DNA from: Planctomycetota bacterium
GTDB taxonomy: Bacteria > Planctomycetota > J058 > JAJDCQ01
NCBI GenBank assembly: GCA_029260755.1
Contig: JAJDCQ010000051.1
Location: forward strand, 1 to 64,000
DNA length: 64,000 nt
Direction: 5' to 3'
Part shown: positions 57,407 to 64,000 of the stretch, one piece after another
Numbering within the stretch: position 1 is the stretch's first letter
Layout of the letters: each line of letters starts with the position of its first letter
Notes under the pieces: model-generated
Told to the model about the DNA's origin: nothing
The model's input: the letters and a program-made list of their open reading frames with translations, nothing else
The model's database searches: none
Translations under genes and position numbers: made by a program

Positions 57407-58503
57407 CGGCCGAATCTCGGCGCGACCTGCACTGCCGGCGCTCCTGCCGACGTCCAGTTCTTGGGGGACCTCTTCACTGTCAGGCCGCGATCGGAGACGC
57501 CGACGATGATCGGCTGTGGATCGTCAGTGACAGGATGCTCGCCTGTGACGAGGAAGTCGTCGTCGTGCTCGACGACGGTCCGGTAGTACGCGGCGGCCTG
57601 TTCGTGGGGGGGCGTGTGGTCGGAGTCGATCGGGTCGCACGAGGAGACGACGATCGGCCGCACATCCGCTCCGTAGTGCGTGAGGAGTCGGTCGACGTCG
57701 GGCACGGGGACGGTGACGGTCGTGCCCTTCTTCGGAGCCAGGGCGGTGTACGAGTTGTGGTGCGCGGTGTGAAAGAGGTTCCACTCCAGACGCTCGAGGC
57801 GTCCGTGTCGCTCTGTGATGCCGACGATGTCGCTGAAGATCTCGTGGGTTGCGTCGCCCGTCAGCCAGACGCGCGCGCACGACTTGTCTCGATCGTAGAA
57901 CGTGAGATGCAGGACGAGCGAGGTGTCGTTCCGGTCGCCCGTTCCATCCGAGTTCTTGGCGAATGGCGCGTGGGCGAAGATCTCGAGCCCATCCGTCGAC
58001 GCGTCGTATCCGGGGACGAGCTTGCCGGCATCGACGAGCAGGTGCCGTCGCCTCTCGGGATCGATCCCGTTCTGCCTTAGCCATGAGTCGAGGGCGCCCG
58101 GAGCCGCGAACACGAGGACGCCCTCACCGAGCGTCATCCGGTAGCGAGCCTCGGCCTGAACGATCCGGGCGTCCTCGGTCAGCTCGACTTCGCTCTCGAG
58201 GAAGAAGCCGGCGGGAATCCAGAGCTGGCGGAAGGCGACGCGTCCCGAGCCCTGGTACTTCGCGGCATGGTCGAACCTGAAGAACTCGCCGGCTCCACCG
58301 ACGTGATCGAGATCTCCGTGGCTCGCAGCGAAGCACTCGAGCTCATCACCCCCGTGATCATCGAGCGCCGCGCGAATCGCACCGGGCACATCGAACGGGA
58401 CGGCATCGGTGTTCTTGAAGTCGAAGAGGAGCAGGCGGCCCTGATGGAGCTCCAGGAGCGTAGTATCGCCGTTTCCAACCGGGTAAAAGCGAAGGGTCGC
58501 CAT
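57397..58503 (-). CDS. Metallo-beta-lactamase-fold hydrolase of the E2-E1-JAB operon
   Basis: A 368-residue protein of the ComEC/Rec2-type metallo-beta-lactamase group: MATLRFYPVGNGDTTLLEL, the metal motif ASHGDLDHVGG (His62, Asp64, Asp66, His67), VWLTGDATHEIF and FHTAHHNSYTALAP. Ligands look complete, so metal-dependent hydrolysis of a phosphodiester or nucleotide is likely, with substrate unknown. The ATG at 58503 is preferred because GGAGACGAG precedes it; an ATG at 58515 lacks a ribosome site. First gene of the operon and coupled to the E2-E1-JAB gene by a 10-bp overlap. MBL genes beside bacterial E1/JAB genes recur, so it is probably an integral part. Confidence 0.85.
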   Translation of the reverse strand: MATLRFYPVGNGDTTLLELHQGRLLLFDFKNTDAVPFDVPGAIRAALDDHGGDELECFAASHGDLDHVGGAGEFFRFDHAAKYQGSGRVAFRQLWIPAGFFLESEVELTEDARIVQAEARYRMTLGEGVLVFAAPGALDSWLRQNGIDPERRRHLLVDAGKLVPGYDASTDGLEIFAHAPFAKNSDGTGDRNDTSLVLHLTFYDRDKSCARVWLTGDATHEIFSDIVGITERHGRLERLEWNLFHTAHHNSYTALAPKKGTTVTVPVPDVDRLLTHYGADVRPIVVSSCDPIDSDHTPPHEQAAAYYRTVVEHDDDFLVTGEHPVTDDPQPIIVGVSDRGLTVKRSPKNWTSAGAPAVQVAPRFGRCR

Positions 58504-58704
58504 TCTCGTCTCCATGGCTCACGTGCGAGGATGGTGCTGAGGTATGCAAGATTGATACCATCGAGACGCTCTGACCATAGATATTGTTGCATCGAAACCA
58601 AAGACAGACTTAACATTCGGACGGGGCAAGGGGTTAGCTTGTCGGTCGGTCGGCGGATCAGGACGCACGTTCGTGACAGGCCCCGTCGACTACCACAGAG
58701 TGGA
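58504..58704 (-). promoter_or_regulatory. AT-richer promoter region of the E2-E1-JAB operon
   Basis: Between the operon start and the CDF relic, the stretch 58540-58620 is unusually AT-rich. On the minus strand TTGGTT-(16)-TATGGT is a fair sigma-70-like pair. No gene was found here. The region may also hold the right end of the mobile element. Confidence 0.35.
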
Positions 58705-59646
58705 TCACGCTTGTCGGTAGCCTACGACATGTAGGTGCCAGACCCGCGCTCGAGGACTCGGCGGCCTACAGGCGCTCGACGACGGTCTCAGGCTCGCGCC
58801 GCCCGGAGCAGCGCGCGAATCCCTGGCCCGATCGACCAGATGTGCAGGTCGACGACTCGTTCGTCCCCGTCGGCTTCGAACGCGGCGCGGGCCCGGTCGA
58901 GCACGTCGCGTGGAGCTTGCCGATCGAGAAGGACGGCGCCCGAGCCTCTTATCAGCCCCCATGACCAGCGGGCCACCAGGAGCGAGCCGACGACACCCAT
59001 CGCTGGATCGAGCCAACCTTGACCGAGCAGCTTCCCTCCGAGCAGGGCGAAGATCGCCGTAAACGACGTCAACGCGTCGGCGAGCACATGGAAGTAGGCC
59101 GCACGCAGATTGGTGGTGTGCTCCACTCGGCGCGGCGTGCTCGTGCGACTCGTGCTTGTGCTGATGATCGTGATGGTCGTGTGCTCCACCGTGGATGCCG
59201 AGGAGCGCGACGCTGACACCGTTGACTACGAGCCCCAGCACGGCGACGGCGATCGCTTGATCGAACACGATTGGGACTGGATTCACGAACCTCGCGATCG
59301 ACTCCCACGCCATCAGGACGGCGAACACGGCGAGTAGCAGCGCGCCGGAGAATCCACCGAGCGCGTTCACCTTGCCTGTGCCGAAGCTGAACCTCTCGTC
59401 GCCCGCCCGCCGCCGCGCATAGACATACGCAGCGACGGCGATCCCCAGGGCGACGGCATGGGATCCCATGTGGAGCCCGTCGGCGAGCAGGGCCATGGAG
59501 CCGTACACGACGCCGGCCCAGATCTCCACGAACATGAAGACCGCCGTCAGGAGCGCTACCCAGAGCGTGCGGCGCTCTCCGCGGCTTGGGTGCTCTTGAC
59601 CCAGGAGATGCTCGTGGGTCCACGGTCCGAGATCCGTCGTGTGCAT
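58705..59646 (-). pseudogene. Frameshifted CDF-family transporter (DmeF-like)
   Basis: From the ATG at 59646 the first 160 residues are a clear cation diffusion facilitator of the DmeF (Co/Ni efflux) type: MHTTDLGPWTHEH, five membrane helices, GDERFSFGTGKVNALGG and a His-rich loop (HDHHDHQHKHESHEH). Near 59120-59150 homology moves to another frame (VEHTTNLRAAYFHVLADALT, then GLIRGSGAVLLDRQAPRD and VVDLHIWSIGPGIRA), ending at 58788; the last 30 residues may return to the first frame. Two frame changes indicate a decayed gene or, less likely, assembly errors. It may mark the host side of the element boundary. Confidence 0.75.
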
Positions 59647-59774
59647 GTTCTGTCCTCGAGGTGCTAGCTGACCGACCGCGCTCTCAGAGTGACGAAGAGG
59701 TCACACTGCGCCGGCACGAAGATTGCGTTGCGTTACGGCGACGTCGGATCACCACGTCCGCTTGGGAGAGAGCA

Positions 59775-60341
59775 ATGAAGCACCCAACGAGCATCACTGT
59801 CATCGTCACGCTGGTTCTCATGAGTCTGTACGCTGCGGGCTGCGCGCGGCCACAACCCGTCGTGGGCGTGGTGGTGGAGGACCCGACGCCGAGGTGGATC
59901 GGGCAAAGGGCACCCGGAGGTACGGTCATCGACGGGCAGGGGAAGATCCGCCGAGTCGCGTCGCTGTATGGTGACGCGACGCTCGTAGTGTTCCGCACCG
60001 CGGGTTGCGACGAGGCCGGTGCGTCGCTCAGGGACGAAGCGCCCGGCCCCGGCGTCGTCGTGATCGAGGTCTGCAATCATCCGGACGGGCCGTGTCCGCA
60101 TCACGGTGAGTGCGTCCTGACGAGAGCCGACCGGGCAACTCGAGTCGTGTCGCTTTGCGATGCACGTGGGTTGCTCCGGAGACGTTGGGGAGTCACGACG
60201 TCCGGAGCCGCCTTCCTGCTAGACGACATCGGGATCATCCGAGCCGTGGAGCGTCCCGACGAGATCGACCGACTCGTGACGCAGGCCAATGAGATCGCCG
60301 AGCGGGTCCAGATGGACGCCGACGACGACTGGGGATCTTGA
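59775..60341 (+). CDS. Lipoprotein of unknown function, possibly thioredoxin-like
   Basis: A 188-residue protein with a lipoprotein signal ending in the lipobox LYAAGC, so the mature form is anchored at a membrane face. The pattern RWIGQRAPGGTVIDGQGKIR, then LYGDATLVVFRTAGCDEAG and a later AAFLLDDIGIIRAVERPDE recalls a thioredoxin/peroxiredoxin-like fold, with one Cys in place of CxxC. Further Cys residues lie in CNHPDGPCPHHGEC. The ATG follows GGGAGAGAGCA. It is alone between the CDF relic and the ATPase operon, which runs the other way. Confidence 0.65.
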   Translation: MKHPTSITVIVTLVLMSLYAAGCARPQPVVGVVVEDPTPRWIGQRAPGGTVIDGQGKIRRVASLYGDATLVVFRTAGCDEAGASLRDEAPGPGVVVIEVCNHPDGPCPHHGECVLTRADRATRVVSLCDARGLLRRRWGVTTSGAAFLLDDIGIIRAVERPDEIDRLVTQANEIAERVQMDADDDWGS

Positions 60342-60366
60342 CTCTCAAGGGTGCCCGTCGGCGATG

Positions 60367-61215
60367 CTATCGAGAGCGTCCGCGTGTCCGTGATGAGGTA
60401 ACCTCGAGCATCTCCTGTGTGATCGTCTCCTGGCGGGCCTTGCGGAGGTCGCGCTCCTGCTCGGTGATTCGATCCTCAGCGGCCTCATGCGCTCGCGTCA
60501 TCGTCTGGAGCCGGACGCTCGCCTCGACGCGCGCGGCGAGGCAGACGGCGTGGGCGACGCGGGCGTGGATCAGCAGCGACGTGGCGTCGTTCGCGAGGCG
60601 CACCGACTCCGTCAGGAGCATGGCTTGCCGGCCGTCGAGCCGCGAGGCGACGGACTGCGCCTCGTCCAGCTCTTCGTGCGGCGGGGCATTTCGGGCGCGC
60701 GCGATCGGGGTCCCGGCCGGGCTTGCATCGTCGATGCCCACGATCGTCAGCCTGGGCGCGAAGGGACCGCTCACCGCGACGACCTCCGCCTCGACGCGGT
60801 CGGCGAGCTCGGCGGCTGCCTCGATGCTCGACGGCGTCGGCTCGGCGATGACGTCAACGCCGAGATCGACGTCGCCGAGCAGATCGACCAGCCGCACGCC
60901 GCAGGCGATGAGGAGCGCCGGGCGCTCCGAGATGACGAGCCCGCGGACCTCGTCGGCGACCGTCTGATTGAGGCGTCCGCACAGACCGAGGTCGGTCCCG
61001 AGCGCGAGGACGACCGGTGGCCCGGCCCGGCGCTCGTCGAGGTCGCGCGCGCGGCCGTGGAGGGCGGCGACCCAGGCGAGGTGACGGCCAGCCTCACGCG
61101 CGTGGTGGGTCCACCGCAGGACCTGGGCCGCGGCCAGCGAGCGCGTCGCGTGGGCGACGTCGCGGAAGCCGCGCCATGCGTCGAGGCGCGTCTCGAGCTC
61201 GCGCGGCGACGTCAC
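60367..61215 (-). CDS. atpG: N-type F-ATPase gamma subunit
   Basis: A 282-residue central-stalk subunit. Family marks are the terminal helices: the start SPRELETRLDAWRGFRDVAHATRSLAAAQ and the end ASVRLQTMTRAHEAAEDRIT, then LRKARQETITQEMLEV. The Rossmann-like middle has VVLALGTDLGLCGRLNQTVA. It is shorter and more divergent than housekeeping gamma, as usual in N-ATPases. The GTG start overlaps the alpha stop. Last gene of the atpDCQRBEFAG order. Confidence 0.85.
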   Translation of the reverse strand: MTSPRELETRLDAWRGFRDVAHATRSLAAAQVLRWTHHAREAGRHLAWVAALHGRARDLDERRAGPPVVLALGTDLGLCGRLNQTVADEVRGLVISERPALLIACGVRLVDLLGDVDLGVDVIAEPTPSSIEAAAELADRVEAEVVAVSGPFAPRLTIVGIDDASPAGTPIARARNAPPHEELDEAQSVASRLDGRQAMLLTESVRLANDATSLLIHARVAHAVCLAARVEASVRLQTMTRAHEAAEDRITEQERDLRKARQETITQEMLEVTSSRTRGRSR

Positions 61216-62765
61216 CGTTTGCCCTCCGCGGGCTCGCTCGCAGCGACGAGGACAGTGCGCCCCGCGTTCTCCATCGCCGCCAAGCGGACCGGATCGGGCT
61301 CGTCGCCTGCCTCGAGCCGGTGCCATGTGTCGACGTCGGAGGTCCGCATCCGGTCGACCGAGCTGGCGAGCGTCTCGCGGAAGGCCCCCATCAGGACACG
61401 GGTCACCGACGGATCGTTCAGCAGAACGACGCGCGCGACCGTCTCCGCCCAGCGCAACGGGCTGGCGCGGTCCTGCCGGAGCGCCTCGCGCACGCGACGG
61501 CCCCGCTCGATGATCCGCTGCGCGCTCTCCTCCAGGCGCGAGCCGAAGCGAGCGAAGACCTCGAGCTCGAGGACCTGGGCGTAGTCGTTCTTCAACCTCC
61601 CCGCCACCTTCTTGAGCGCGCGCGGCTGGGCTTTCCCGCCGACGCGCGAGACGGAGAGGCCGACGTCGACCGCCGGGATCTGGCCGGCGGCGGAGAGAGC
61701 GGCGTCGAGCCGGATCTGTCCGTCGGTGATCGACACGATGTTCGTCGGGATGTAGGCGGAGAGGTCGCCCGCCTGCGTCTCGACGATCGGGAGCGCGGTG
61801 AGCGAGCCGCCCCCGCGCTCGCTCCCGAGCTGGGTCGCCCGCTCGAGGAGCCGCGCGTGGGCGTAGAAGACGTCGGCGGGGAAGGCCTCGCGCCCGACGG
61901 GCCGGCCGAGGAGCAGGGCGAGGGAACGGTGGGCGTGGGCGTGGGTGGTGAGGTCGTCGAGCACGACGAGGACGTCGCGGCCGGCGAGGGCGAGGTCCTC
62001 CGCCATGGCGAAGGCGGCGTAGGGGGCGAGGTGGATCAGCCCGAGCGGATCGTCGGCGTCGGTCACGACGCAGAACCCGCGCTCGAGCACGCCGGCGCGA
62101 CGGAGCCACTCGACGTTCGCGGCGATCTCCGCGCCCCGGCTTCCGATCGCCACGTAGACCGAGACGACGTCGGGCTCCTGCGCGGCGAGGATGTCGAGGC
62201 AGAGCTCGGTCTTCCCCGTCGTCCGGTCGCCGATGACGAGCTGCCGCTGACCGCGCCCGATCGGGATCATCGCGTCGAGGACGAAGACGCCGGTGCGGAG
62301 CGGACGCGAGACGGGCTCTCGCTCGACCAGGGGGACGACCACGTCGTCGACCCGCGCGCGGCGTCGCGTCTCCAGTGGCCCGAGGCCGTCGCGCGGCGAT
62401 CCCGTTGGATCGACGACGCGACCTATCAGCTCGGGCCCCGCGGGGACGTCGAGGACGCGCCCGTGACGGCGAACCGGGTCGCCAGACTCGACGCCGCGCG
62501 CATCGCCGAGGAGGACGAGCCGCATCGTGTCACGGTCGATCGCGTCGACGCGCGCTGCCGTCCCGTCGATGTCGAGGAGCTCTCCGGCGAGCGGCCGCTC
62601 GAGCCCGGTCGCGATCGCGACGCCGTCTCCCGCGCTGACGACCCGCCCGACGTGCGTCACGCGCGCGACGGGCTTGGCGTGGTCGAGCCGGCCACGAAGC
62701 TCCCGCACCGCGTCGAGTGCGACGGTGCGGGCTCGCTCCTCGAGCGTGAGCGTGTCGGCCGTCAC
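61212..62765 (-). CDS. atpA: N-type F-ATPase alpha subunit
   Basis: A 517-residue alpha subunit. It has the N-terminal beta barrel (VGRVVSAGDGVAIATGL), Walker A GDRTTGKT at 179-186, QLVIGDRTTGKTELCLDIL context, VYVAIGSRGAEIA, DVLVVLDDLTTHAHAHRSLAL and the SVSRVGGKAQPRALKKVAG region with the arginine finger. It binds nucleotide at non-catalytic sites in the alpha3-beta3 head. Overlaps of 4 bases at both ends show tight coupling. The catalytic beta subunit should lie beyond the right edge. Confidence 0.95.
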   Translation of the reverse strand: MTADTLTLEERARTVALDAVRELRGRLDHAKPVARVTHVGRVVSAGDGVAIATGLERPLAGELLDIDGTAARVDAIDRDTMRLVLLGDARGVESGDPVRRHGRVLDVPAGPELIGRVVDPTGSPRDGLGPLETRRRARVDDVVVPLVEREPVSRPLRTGVFVLDAMIPIGRGQRQLVIGDRTTGKTELCLDILAAQEPDVVSVYVAIGSRGAEIAANVEWLRRAGVLERGFCVVTDADDPLGLIHLAPYAAFAMAEDLALAGRDVLVVLDDLTTHAHAHRSLALLLGRPVGREAFPADVFYAHARLLERATQLGSERGGGSLTALPIVETQAGDLSAYIPTNIVSITDGQIRLDAALSAAGQIPAVDVGLSVSRVGGKAQPRALKKVAGRLKNDYAQVLELEVFARFGSRLEESAQRIIERGRRVREALRQDRASPLRWAETVARVVLLNDPSVTRVLMGAFRETLASSVDRMRTSDVDTWHRLEAGDEPDPVRLAAMENAGRTVLVAASEPAEGKR

Positions 62766-63538
62766 GAGACCTCCTCACCGGTTGCGAGGCCAGCGGCGAC
62801 CGGCTCGTCCGGCGGGGCAGCGTCGCCCCCGGACTCCGCCGTGTCGGCGATCCAGCCCTCGAGGCTCGCTCCGGCGCTCGCGTCCACCTCGAGGTCGCGA
62901 AGGACCAGGCGCACGCCGCCCCTCAGCTCTTGGTCGACGCTCGTCTCGAAGTCGCAGCCATCGCCGATGACCTCGGCGAGCATGCGCTCGATCGCGGCGG
63001 CGTCCGCGTCGGGGCTCACGAGCACGCGTAGGCGCGCGCCCTCCGTCGGCCTGCCCGAACGGCGGAGGAGCTCCTCAGCTGCGCGTCGGGCGTAGGCCGC
63101 GGCGACGTCGGTGCCGGCCGCATCCGTGGCGACGCGCGACGCCGCGTCCACCGCGAGCTCGAGCACCTCGCTCCGCAGGTCGAGGAGGGCCCGCGCGCGG
63201 GCGGCCTCGATCTCGGTCTCGGCCCGTCGTCGCGCCTCGTCCATCTCGGCCCGCGCCTCCGCGACGATCTCCTCGGCGCGGCTCTCCGCCGCGGCCCGCG
63301 CCTCGCGGCGGATGCCGTCCGCCTCCTCCCCGGCCGCGTCGAGCTTGGCCTGGTAGCTCTCGCGGAGGGCGTCGGCCGCGTGCTCACGCTGGCGGATCTC
63401 CTCGTGGCGCTCCTCGGCCTGCTTCCGGCGCTTCTCGAGAACGCTCCGGATCGGGTCGAAGAGAAACCGCGTGAGGAGGAAGACGAGGACCCCGAAGTTC
63501 AGGATCTCGAAGGCGACGAGCTTCCAGTCGATCTCCAT
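62762..63538 (-). CDS. atpF: N-type F-ATPase b subunit with delta-like C-terminal region
   Basis: A 258-residue peripheral-stalk protein: one N-terminal membrane helix (WKLVAFEILNFGVLVFLLTRFLF), a long charged helix rich in Glu/Ala/Arg to about residue 155, and a C-terminal part (RLRVLVSPDADAAAIERMLA, then GGVRLVLRDLEVDASAGASL) resembling the delta-type domain. N-ATPase operons lack a separate atpH, and this fused tail is consistent with that. It overlaps the alpha start by 4 bases. Confidence 0.85.
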   Translation of the reverse strand: MEIDWKLVAFEILNFGVLVFLLTRFLFDPIRSVLEKRRKQAEERHEEIRQREHAADALRESYQAKLDAAGEEADGIRREARAAAESRAEEIVAEARAEMDEARRRAETEIEAARARALLDLRSEVLELAVDAASRVATDAAGTDVAAAYARRAAEELLRRSGRPTEGARLRVLVSPDADAAAIERMLAEVIGDGCDFETSVDQELRGGVRLVLRDLEVDASAGASLEGWIADTAESGGDAAPPDEPVAAGLATGEEVS

Positions 63539-63545
63539 GGTCGCC

Positions 63546-63809
63546 TCAGGACGCCGCCGGCAGGAGCGGGTTGGCGAAGAGGAGGATCAGGGCGATGACG
63601 AGGCAGTAGATCGCCGTCGACTCGACCATGGCCATCCCGACGAAGAGCGTGCGCGTCAGGCTGGGAGCTATCTCGGGCTGTCGCGCCATCGCGTCGAGGG
63701 CTGACGCGAGCCCGCGGCCTTCGCCGAGGGCTGATCCGATCGAGCCGAGCGCGACGGTCAGCCCCGCGGTGGCGATCGAGACCGCGGCGATGAGGTCGGT
63801 TCCACTCAT
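63546..63809 (-). CDS. atpE: N-type F-ATPase c subunit
   Basis: An 87-residue two-helix proteolipid that forms the rotor ring. The polar loop is A-R-Q-P-E (42-46). Helix 1 has Glu30 in SALGEGRG, where Na-type rings have Gln, and helix 2 has Glu63-Ser64-Thr65 in MVESTAIYCL. Two carboxylates per hairpin are a known N-ATPase trait. The S-T pair is a sodium-type ligand set, but the second Glu has been linked to proton use in some N-type rings, so the coupling ion is uncertain. The gene overlaps atpB by 4 bases. Confidence 0.92.
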   Translation of the reverse strand: MSGTDLIAAVSIATAGLTVALGSIGSALGEGRGLASALDAMARQPEIAPSLTRTLFVGMAMVESTAIYCLVIALILLFANPLLPAAS

Positions 63810-64000
63810 GACTTCTTTGCCTCCGGGACGGTCGCGTCACCCGCGATGTCCTTCTCGACCTGGATCGCAGCGGCGATGTAGACGGCCGCCAGGATCCCGA
63901 AGATGTAGGCCTGGATGAGCCCGGTGAGCAGCCCGAGGACGAGCAGCGGCACGGGCACGAGGAAGCCGGCGACGAACAGGATGATCGCTCCGATCATCTG
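63806..64000 (-). CDS. atpB: N-type F-ATPase a subunit, C-terminal part only
   Basis: The last 64 residues are visible and the gene continues past the right edge. The segment MIGAIILFVAGFLVPVPLLV, then LGLLTGLIQAYIFGILAAVYI, matches the final two helices of the a subunit, which with the c ring forms the ion channel. The essential Arg lies outside the window. The tail AAAIQVEKDIAGDATVPEAKKS is polar. Confidence 0.85.
   Translation of the reverse strand, partial: QMIGAIILFVAGFLVPVPLLVLGLLTGLIQAYIFGILAAVYIAAAIQVEKDIAGDATVPEAKKS

Larger units (their letters stand above)
38915..58704. mobile_element. Putative integrative element carrying a defence island
   Basis: The block begins within the tRNA-Sec-like sequence and contains an AlpA-like regulator, primase-helicase, winged-helix/coiled-coil protein, tyrosine recombinase and HU/IHF-like protein. 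The cargo is a dGTPase, an Avs-like STAND protein and an E2-E1-JAB operon. The left boundary rests on the broken tRNA. The right boundary is a guess, placed before the decayed CDF transporter, because no second copy of the tRNA segment was found in the window. No conjugation or capsid genes were seen, so it is likely a non-self-transmissible integrative element or satellite. Confidence 0.55.

Noticed and set aside
54431..58503. Assignment of the E2-E1-JAB operon as type II CBASS
   Set aside because: No CD-NTase with a nucleotidyltransferase motif is present, and JAB is fused to E2-E1 instead of being a separate Cap3.
58705..58790. Selenocysteine read-through of the TGA at the end of the second CDF frame, given the tRNA-Sec-like gene
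   Set aside because: The frame after the TGA gives only 21 unrelated residues before TAG, and CDF proteins have no Cys at this place.

Overview
The window is very GC-rich bacterial DNA with dense genes, many 4-bp ATGA/GTGA overlaps and long spurious open frames on the opposite strand. A Hanks-type kinase fused to TPRs, zinc-ribbon/HEAT membrane proteins, an N-type F-ATPase operon, sigma-54 signalling and a four-component copper efflux operon suggest a Planctomycetota-like or otherwise environmental, didermic, high-GC bacterium. No rRNA or other taxonomic marker is present, so this placement is inference.

Layout. (1) 1-9.7 kb: a zinc-ribbon/HEAT protein running off the left edge, a divergent Ser/Thr kinase-TPR protein, a PAP2_C-type membrane phosphatase, an NRDE/TANGO2 protein, and a GGDEF / nitrilase-like / CBS operon. 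(2) 9.7-14.6 kb: a sigma-54 activator with a good sigma-70-like promoter. Matches to -24/-12 sigma-54 promoters lie in front of the divergent GGDEF operon and of a cysteine-rich secreted protein, so a small local sigma-54 circuit is plausible. Class II fumarase lies here too. (3) 14.6-23.0 kb: ion and transport genes (two CorC/CNNM-type proteins, a relic of a P-type ATPase, an AspT/YidE-type transporter, a Na/Pi cotransporter) and a beta-CASP nuclease. (4) 23.4-28.3 kb: an operon of two glutathione-synthetase-like ATP-grasp ligases, an N-formylglutamate amidohydrolase-like enzyme and a QEGLA/MATCAP-type metallopeptidase, which looks like a peptide ligation and trimming pathway of unknown substrate. 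(5) 28.3-38.7 kb: a copper/silver operon (Cys-rich exported protein, CusC, CusB, oversized CusA, CopA-type P-ATPase).

(6) 38.9-58.7 kb: an integrative mobile element beside or inside a tRNA-Sec-like sequence whose 5' half no longer folds. Its core is an AlpA-like regulator, a primase-helicase, a winged-helix/coiled-coil protein, a tyrosine recombinase and an HU/IHF-like protein. Its cargo is an apparent defence island: a dGTPase, a 1,419-residue Avs-like STAND ATPase with a Cap4/DUF4297-like N-terminal nuclease, and a three-gene operon of a metallo-beta-lactamase-fold protein, an E2-E1-JAB triple fusion and a four-TM protein. That last operon is a ubiquitin-like conjugation cassette with no CD-NTase and no recognisable ubiquitin-like protein, and is the best candidate for an undescribed system here.

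(7) 58.7-64 kb: a frameshifted DmeF-like CDF transporter, a lipoprotein, and the distal half (B, E, F, A, G) of an N-ATPase operon that continues off the right edge.
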